From assembly GCA_002308255.1 (NCBI GenBank), contig DBVZ01000086.1:22594-34381 (forward strand): a stretch of DNA of 11,788 nt, written 5' to 3'. The DNA comes from Lachnospiraceae bacterium UBA1251 (GTDB lineage Bacteria; Bacillota; Clostridia; Lachnospirales; Lachnospiraceae). A model generated the notes under the pieces. The model saw nothing but the letters and a program-made list of their open reading frames with translations. It did not search any database and was not told where the DNA came from. Below are positions 8,701 through 11,788 of this stretch, in pieces; position 1 is the first letter of the stretch; each line of letters begins with the position of its first letter. The position numbers were made by a program, and so were the translations under genes.

Positions 8701-9834
8701 GATCCGGACCGCAGTGAGGGAACGAAAGCGGTTGACGAGGACAATATTCCGGAAGGAGAGGGCGGTGCCCCGTCGGAAGACAGGACTGCCGTAGAGGAAA
8801 ACACGCCTGCCCGGGAGAGTCAGGAGGCTGTGAAGAACCGGAGCTTTGCCGAACTGGATGTGATGGGGAATACCGGAACACCGGTGGCGGCGGAGACCGT
8901 GGAAAGCATTCTGCGCACGCAGACCGCGAAGGGCGATGTGGACGGCGAGGACGAGGAATCGACGGAGATCGGTGCCGTCAGGATCGAAAAAGCCGTCGAA
9001 TACCTCACTTACGGATACTGCGAAGAGGGTGCGCCCGACTGGCTCGCTCTGGAAGAGACCCTCGAGTACCTGCAGGGCAGACGGTTCGACGACAGCAGCC
9101 TGCACCGTGCCCGCACGAAACCCGCGGGATTCGACGAAGGCAGTGATTACGATCCGAGAACGCCGGGCGTCCACTACTGCGACTTCTGCGCAAAACCGCT
9201 TGAACCGGATCACTTTACGGTCCTTAAAGACGGCAGGGAGCGCTGCCCGGAATGCGGCGCGACCGCGGTAAAGACGCGCAAAGCCTTCAAGAGAGTCTAC
9301 TCGCAGACGCTGGATGAGATGGAACGCGCATTTAATATCAAGATCGACGTTCCGATCAGGATCCGCATGGCGAACGCGAGAAAGGTCAATGAGGAAGAAG
9401 GCGGAAAGTCGACATTTACGCCGACGCCGGCCTTTGACGGACGCGTGCTCGGATATGCGCAGAAGAAGGGCAGCGAATACCTGCTCATGGTCGAGAACGG
9501 CGCGCCCGAATGGAATATGAAGCAGACGCTGGTGCACGAACTGACCCATATCTGGCAGTTTACGCACTGGAATGACAGTCAGGTCGAACATCTCACCAAA
9601 GGAGACCGGGACCTGCACGGCCTTCTTTATGAAGGAATGGCGGTATGGTCCGAAGTGCAGTATCTGGTCGCGATGGGCGAGAAGGAGAAAGCGATCCGCT
9701 ACAAGAGAAACCGCGACTGCGATCCTTCCGTTTACGGTGTCGGCATGGCGCTTTATCTCGGAAAATACCCGGTACAGGAAGTGAGCAGCATTCCCGCGGA
9801 GGAAAGTCCGTTCGGACATTTTCCGCCGGTATGA
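5764..9834 (+). CDS. Membrane-anchored degenerate SF2-helicase-like protein with LIM-like zinc ribbon and DA1-like metallopeptidase
   Basis: Multidomain protein of 1356 residues. Hydrophobic segments lie at about 7-23, 39-56, 88-114, 162-184 and 192-210. Basic stretches at 24-38 and 115-145 (KRILLPVIRKWWSKWRW) predict that everything after residue 210 is cytosolic. Residues ~300-480 follow the order of an SF2 helicase RecA domain without the catalytic residues: NVLIYNPFYRD (311-321) sits where the Walker A should be and FVIMLEP (414-420) where DExH should be. Residues ~760-815 (LLPGQFFSYDSKYYQV) and ~943-980 (CIYFIEDSNIDLGLL) recall the C-terminal part of MrfA/DUF1998-type helicases. An acidic low-complexity linker covers ~980-1070. 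Then come C1139-x2-C1142 and C1161-x2-C1164, and H1258-E-L-T-H1262 with E1290 in YEGMAVW, a gluzincin zinc site. The ribbon-to-peptidase layout resembles plant DA1. The peptidase is confident, DA1 kinship fairly so, the helicase remnant tentative. Confidence 0.85.
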   Translation: MTLNTRQILGVLLAALPFLFVALRSGKINLKKTERSHQFILPIFSVVYSAYMMTQLTKLTNTLVRLIGALIAPLSRIPGIGQFLSGLFRAIYALMNIGFGLQLLVNTAVMAIYCILKRILLPVIRKWWSKWRWLYNHTSAYFYIERKESAALRQEYSDLRKYFKIAYYMAVFLGYLDCVLTLILSSSEAFRFPFYPVFGIIVLGEIYCFLDGRTPDETAAGPGTEDPNIPDVECEAVMEELVKKFPDRVSLKGTRPKMSAPRRKHDWAEELSAGDDLDEVAGTYFATLAEGGEKINPDYVEVTRQILHDKNVLIYNPFYRDLTSYLLLPIFHELLNNRSCLIVCGRITDEKDIIDWITGGIRDVTNLPKLWNIASLESTGAEADDIDIGVLGFRKLYDLAAIAANGKFFERVSFVIMLEPSNILGTGQMGLRNVVQSCERETKKVTYCAIDRNADGLVDALSHTIRQSVTEVVASPSSESPYCRMFWKAEGPGVQTRILPRISHYMGLGGEVAALAMNLGVQNIHWYSGSKMPLLDLGWNIEQYYEPICQYIHSPRAQEEIKARFHFHENLWQAEAMPDTFLMVEDEFCNVFEMARTFSSRIVRRGFLNVLAESYMLRDYMCANSVLFTNDSKAIPSIVPDYARTERNFVLLMLMLMSTQPIYESFLIKELALHGYEGQQSPVDLFQDLIRKHTGEYIPVQTIHNDAVLGGSTYSRFSYRVDRSAVESVLNSALKTAHYVVENEETEMYPMGNRLMDHIEQTLLPGQFFSYDSKYYQVRSISPANGIIVRRAADHINGRVYYRQLRTYQVNIRHRLDDARDLRGFSIGNAFADIDVATDGYLEMKASNLLTDATVVRLEKVRKRSVVYKEIMEVRLPDSTPEIRFTICVLLNELLKTLYPNEAGYIVAAAPDLPEDVKKHEDYLERLRVLMPALSVEGGQPDCIYFIEDSNIDLGLLVSIDRNFQRIMEIMTDYLDWYLDPDRSEGTKAVDEDNIPEGEGGAPSEDRTAVEENTPARESQEAVKNRSFAELDVMGNTGTPVAAETVESILRTQTAKGDVDGEDEESTEIGAVRIEKAVEYLTYGYCEEGAPDWLALEETLEYLQGRRFDDSSLHRARTKPAGFDEGSDYDPRTPGVHYCDFCAKPLEPDHFTVLKDGRERCPECGATAVKTRKAFKRVYSQTLDEMERAFNIKIDVPIRIRMANARKVNEEEGGKSTFTPTPAFDGRVLGYAQKKGSEYLLMVENGAPEWNMKQTLVHELTHIWQFTHWNDSQVEHLTKGDRDLHGLLYEGMAVWSEVQYLVAMGEKEKAIRYKRNRDCDPSVYGVGMALYLGKYPVQEVSSIPAEESPFGHFPPV

Positions 9835-9892
9835 AGGGGAAGCGGAGGACACTTTCCTGACGGTCTGTCGAAGCATATCCGGAATTGCTTAA
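9785..9892 (+). other. Alternative +1-frame tail at the 3' end of the DA1-like gene
   Basis: The annotated protein ends in a Pro-rich, unstructured-looking HFPPV just after SPFG. The +1 frame is open from 9785 to a TAA at 9890-9892. Shifting at the GG of 9814-9815 would give PF followed by DIFRRYEGEAEDTFLTV and a few more residues, which looks more like a folded protein end. This could be a real frameshift, an assembly error or chance. The peptidase zinc ligands lie upstream and are unaffected. The rest of the 106-nt gap to gene 4 (9835-9940) shows no promoter or terminator I can support. Confidence 0.25.
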
Positions 9893-9940
9893 AAACGAGC
9901 GGATGAAAAATCCAGATTCGGGTAATGGTACAGTAAGAAC

Positions 9941-11311
9941 ATGAAAACAAACAGAAGACCCGGTGTAAAATTAATGACGGTACTCCTGATCCTGCTGATC
10001 CTGGCAGGACTGGGAGCGTTCGTCTATCTTTTCACGGAAAAAACCCCGGAGGAGGAGCAGACGGCGCAGACGGCGGGAACAGCGGCTGCTCCGACACAGA
10101 CGCCTCCGCCTTCCCTTTCGCAGCTTTATGAAGAGGAGCTCGAAAAGCTCGAGGAAGAGAACAGGCCCGCGCCGACCGGAACGCCTCTGCAGCTTCCGAC
10201 GTCCGCGCCTTCGGAAGAAGAGGAAGAGGAAAGTGCAGTTCCTTCCCCTGCACCGGCAGCAACGCCCGCCGCTGCGGAAGAAGAGCAGGCAGAGGCAGAA
10301 CTTTACTATTATTACAGCCTTCTTGATGACGAAGAAAAGGCCGTTTACGACCAGATCCTGGAAGGGATCGGGAACCGCAGCGATCTGTTCGGGGTAAACA
10401 CGGACATGGACGCGGACCGACTTTCGCAGATCTCCCATTTTGTGTTCTGCGACCACCCGGAACTGTTCTGGTTCAAGGGCGCCTATCACTATACGGATTA
10501 CGGCGATCATTACAACATGGAATACACCTATACCCTGACGCAGGAGGAAATCGACGCACGGCAGGCGGAGATCACCGCTGCGACGGAAGAATTTCTTGCC
10601 GGGGTGGACGAAGACCTTTCCGATTATGAGAAGATCAGAATGGTCTACGATTATCTGTGCTTTAACACGGTTTATCAGAACTCGCCGGACGATCAGAATA
10701 TTTACAGCACTTTTGTCTCCCGTGAAACGGTCTGCGAAGGATATGCCCGCGGTGCGGAATACCTGCTGCAGCAGCTGGGGATCCCGTGTATCCTGATCGA
10801 AGGGAACGCCAACGATGACTCGCACGCCTGGAACGCGGTCCTGTGCGACGGCAAATGGTACGGTATGGATGTTACCTGGGGCGATATGGATTACGGCATG
10901 AAGGGATCGGTCATGAATGCGCCGGAAGAACTGGAAGCCAACTATGCGTTCCTGCTGTCGGACGACGAGGAATTCTATACGCAGCAGGGCCGTGTGCCTG
11001 ATGCGGAGTTCTTTACCGGTGTCCTGCCCGCCTGCACGGATCCTTCCCTGCGGTATTATCCGTCGCACGGACTCTTCTATGAAGACACGGAAGATGCCTG
11101 GAACACAGTACAGGAGAGTCTTGACGGCGGAGAAACGGTCTTTTCCTGCCAGTTCGCCAGTGAGGAGCTCCGGGACGCATTTCTCGCAGACATTGCCGAT
11201 GACCGATATTCGGATATGGTTCTCAAGACGACGGGAGCGCAGCAGATCCATACGGGATACTGCTACAGCGAGGAGGGAAATACGATCGATATCTGGTATG
11301 AGGCTGCATGA
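9941..11311 (+). CDS. Membrane-anchored extracellular transglutaminase-like protein
   Basis: A 456-residue member of the transglutaminase-like cysteine protease-fold superfamily. These catalyse amide cross-linking or, often in bacteria, peptide or amide hydrolysis; the substrate here is unknown. A basic N-terminus (MKTNRRPGVK) precedes one hydrophobic segment (about 12-31) with no lipobox cysteine, giving an uncleaved anchor or signal peptide. A Pro/Ala/Glu-rich spacer (33-120) would hold the catalytic domain away from the membrane. The catalytic triad is visible: Cys265 in ETVCEGYARG, His295 in DDSHAWNAV, and Asp310 in WYGMDVTWGD. The ~100 residues after the domain are unassigned. The start codon has only a weak Shine-Dalgarno; an in-frame TAA at 9923-9925 rules out a much earlier start, and Met12 lies inside the hydrophobic segment. 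It lies 106 nt after the DA1-like gene and may be co-transcribed. Confidence 0.88.
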   Translation: MKTNRRPGVKLMTVLLILLILAGLGAFVYLFTEKTPEEEQTAQTAGTAAAPTQTPPPSLSQLYEEELEKLEEENRPAPTGTPLQLPTSAPSEEEEEESAVPSPAPAATPAAAEEEQAEAELYYYYSLLDDEEKAVYDQILEGIGNRSDLFGVNTDMDADRLSQISHFVFCDHPELFWFKGAYHYTDYGDHYNMEYTYTLTQEEIDARQAEITAATEEFLAGVDEDLSDYEKIRMVYDYLCFNTVYQNSPDDQNIYSTFVSRETVCEGYARGAEYLLQQLGIPCILIEGNANDDSHAWNAVLCDGKWYGMDVTWGDMDYGMKGSVMNAPEELEANYAFLLSDDEEFYTQQGRVPDAEFFTGVLPACTDPSLRYYPSHGLFYEDTEDAWNTVQESLDGGETVFSCQFASEELRDAFLADIADDRYSDMVLKTTGAQQIHTGYCYSEEGNTIDIWYEAA

Positions 11312-11312
11312 C

Positions 11313-11352
11313 CGGATTTGTGAAAAATCTGTTATCTTTATTGCATTTCTTA
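11313..11352 (+). terminator. Weak candidate intrinsic terminator after the transglutaminase gene
   Basis: CGGATTT (11313-11319) pairs with AAATCTG (11325-11331), 7 bp with one G-U pair and a 5-nt loop. A T-rich tract follows, TTATCTTTATTGCATTTCTT. The stem is AT-rich and weak, and the tract is interrupted, so termination would be partial at best. Its position, 2 nt after the stop and just before a good promoter, supports a transcription-unit boundary here. Confidence 0.3.
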
Positions 11353-11369
11353 AACGGTAAGTGTATGAT
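11341..11369 (+). promoter_or_regulatory. Sigma-A-type promoter for the downstream secreted-protein gene
   Basis: TTGCAT (11341-11346) and TATGAT (11364-11369) are separated by exactly 17 nt. The -10 box matches the consensus at five of six positions, the -35 box at the key TTG. Transcription would start near 11376, giving a leader of about 138 nt before the ATG at 11514. The -35 overlaps the T-rich tract of the candidate terminator. Confidence 0.6.
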
Positions 11370-11381
11370 TAAATCCCACGA

Positions 11382-11466
11382 CTGTTTCCGCTTTTTCATG
11401 TACGGGGGTTCATGAAGAAACAGCCTGCGGGGTGCCGCACTGCAGTACCAGCGGCGGTTCTGGGAC
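11382..11466 (+). other. Structured 5' leader with three successive hairpins
   Basis: Hairpin 1: CTGTTTC (11382-11388) with GAAACAG (11417-11423), continued inside by TTCATG (11395-11400) with CATGAA (11411-11416), with a 6-nt bulge on the left and a loop holding GGGGG. Hairpin 2: TGCGG (11426-11430) with CCGCA (11435-11439), loop GGTG. Hairpin 3: GTACCAG (11445-11451) with CTGGGAC (11460-11466), one mismatch, 8-nt loop. I match this to no known riboswitch class. It could regulate gene 5 by attenuation or by hiding translation signals. Confidence 0.4.
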
Positions 11467-11513
11467 ATCTGGGAATACGGCATGGGTGTGAAAGAACAGG
11501 ACAAGGAGTATAA
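11412..11513 (+). CDS. Possible 33-residue leader peptide
   Basis: An ATG inside the leader hairpin's inner stem opens a 33-codon frame beginning MKKQPAGCRTAVPAAVL. Its TAA directly abuts the ATG of the secreted-protein gene. GGGGG at 11403-11407, in the hairpin loop, could serve as a Shine-Dalgarno with a short 4-nt spacer. If translated, it would couple to gene 5. The residue composition (Gly, Ala, Arg, Cys, His) gives no family, and the frame may be open by chance. Confidence 0.2.
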   Translation: MKKQPAGCRTAVPAAVLGHLGIRHGCERTGQGV

Positions 11514-11517
11514 ATGA
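11416..11517 (+). pseudogene. Possible remnant of a coding sequence overlapping the start of gene 5
   Basis: A frame without a usable start runs from the TGA at 11413-11415 to a TGA overlapping the next gene by ATGA. It encodes YQRRFWDIWEYGMGVKEQDK and ends EYK. The aromatic-rich, charged composition and codon choice resemble real protein more than the competing leader-peptide frame does. It could be the 3' end of a decayed gene or chance. Few codons are available, so confidence is low. Confidence 0.2.
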
Positions 11518-11788
11518 AATATAAAAAGCTGTTGATCTTTCTGATAGCTGCGTCTTTAGTACCAAGAACCGGAGCTTACACGGTGTTCGCGGGAGCGGAT
11601 ACCGCTGTTAGTATGTCTGCGCAGCAGGAAAGCAGTTCTTCCGGAGCTGACAGCGAAGCGGAAGACAGCACGGTGAATCCCGCAGATCCGGGATCTTCGG
11701 ACAGTGAGACCAATCCGGCGGACAGCGGTCCCTCCACGGAATCCGGAACGGACAGCGCTTCTTCCGGAACGGACAGCGCTTCTTCCGG
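11514..11788 (+). CDS. Secreted Ser/Asp/Thr-rich repeat protein, N-terminal part only
   Basis: Runs off the window end; 91 full codons are visible. The start has an AAGGAG site at 11503-11508, 5 nt before the ATG. A classical signal peptide is present: basic MKYKK, hydrophobic LLIFLIAASLV, and a likely cleavage after VFA at residue 26. The mature part is low-complexity, rich in Ser, Asp, Glu, Gly, Thr and Pro, and turns into a perfect heptad repeat SGTDSAS from residue 77. Such stretches usually form flexible stalks or linkers in cell-surface proteins; the functional domain must lie beyond the window. It has its own promoter and leader, so it is probably transcribed apart from genes 1-3. Codon use becomes repetitive in the repeat, which fits recent slippage-driven expansion. 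Confidence 0.8.
   Translation, partial: MKYKKLLIFLIAASLVPRTGAYTVFAGADTAVSMSAQQESSSSGADSEAEDSTVNPADPGSSDSETNPADSGPSTESGTDSASSGTDSASS
11742..11788 (+). repeat. 21-bp in-frame tandem repeat
   Basis: The unit TCCGGAACGGACAGCGCTTC plus a final T occurs at 11742-11762 and 11763-11783 without a change, and a third copy starts at 11784 and is cut by the window edge. Each unit encodes SGTDSAS. Perfect identity at the DNA level suggests recent duplication or slippage, and copy number probably varies between strains. Confidence 0.9.

Noticed and set aside
7558..9876. Very long open frame on the - strand opposite the DA1-like gene
   Set aside because: It mirrors the codon bias of the + strand gene, is Arg/His/Val-rich without recognisable motifs, and the + strand frame carries clear zinc-site motifs.
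9901..9913. Small GGAT/ATCC hairpin before gene 4
   Set aside because: Only 4 bp and not followed by a T-run; expected by chance.
9885..9934. Possible promoter before the transglutaminase gene (TTGCTT, then TACAGT)
   Set aside because: No -10 box at 16-18 nt from TTGCTT, and TACAGT lies too close to the start codon to give a leader.
9971..11251. Long open frame on the - strand opposite the transglutaminase-like gene
   Set aside because: Its composition is an antisense shadow (runs of Arg, Ile/Val), while the + strand shows an intact catalytic triad.

Overview
The window reads as part of a Bacillota (Clostridia) genome, probably a Lachnospiraceae- or Oscillospiraceae-like gut or rumen bacterium. 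That is inferred from strong Shine-Dalgarno sites, tight same-strand gene packing, moderately GC-rich third positions, and acidic or Ser/Asp-rich secreted proteins. No rRNA, tRNA, CRISPR array, transposase or attachment site was seen. All recognised genes lie on the + strand.

Layout. (1) 103-3669: a 1188-residue tubulin/FtsZ-like GTPase of the bacterial Tubulin_2 type with a very long C-terminal extension. (2) 3809-5767: a 652-residue protein with two membrane helices and no recognised family. (3) 5764-9834: a 1356-residue multidomain membrane protein, overlapping gene 2 by ATGA. It has several N-terminal membrane helices, a region that looks like an SF2 helicase with its catalytic motifs lost, an acidic linker, a LIM-like zinc ribbon, and a C-terminal HExxH...E peptidase resembling plant DA1. 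(4) 9941-11311: a membrane-anchored extracellular transglutaminase-like protein with an intact Cys-His-Asp triad. (5) From 11514 past the window end: the N-terminus of a secreted Ser/Asp/Thr-rich repeat protein. A good sigma-A promoter (11341-11369) and a structured leader of about 140 nt precede it.

Genes 1-3 form the likely functional unit: a cytoskeletal-type GTPase, a membrane partner, and a membrane-tethered pseudo-helicase/peptidase whose soluble domains are predicted to face the cytosol. I know of no described system with exactly this composition, so it is the main candidate for something new. A working model is a membrane-associated GTPase or filament that controls an intracellular DA1-like protease. 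This is inference, with no direct evidence for substrate or phenotype. Gene 4 may belong to the same transcript (106 nt gap, no clear promoter) or be an independent cell-surface gene. Gene 5 probably starts a new transcription unit.
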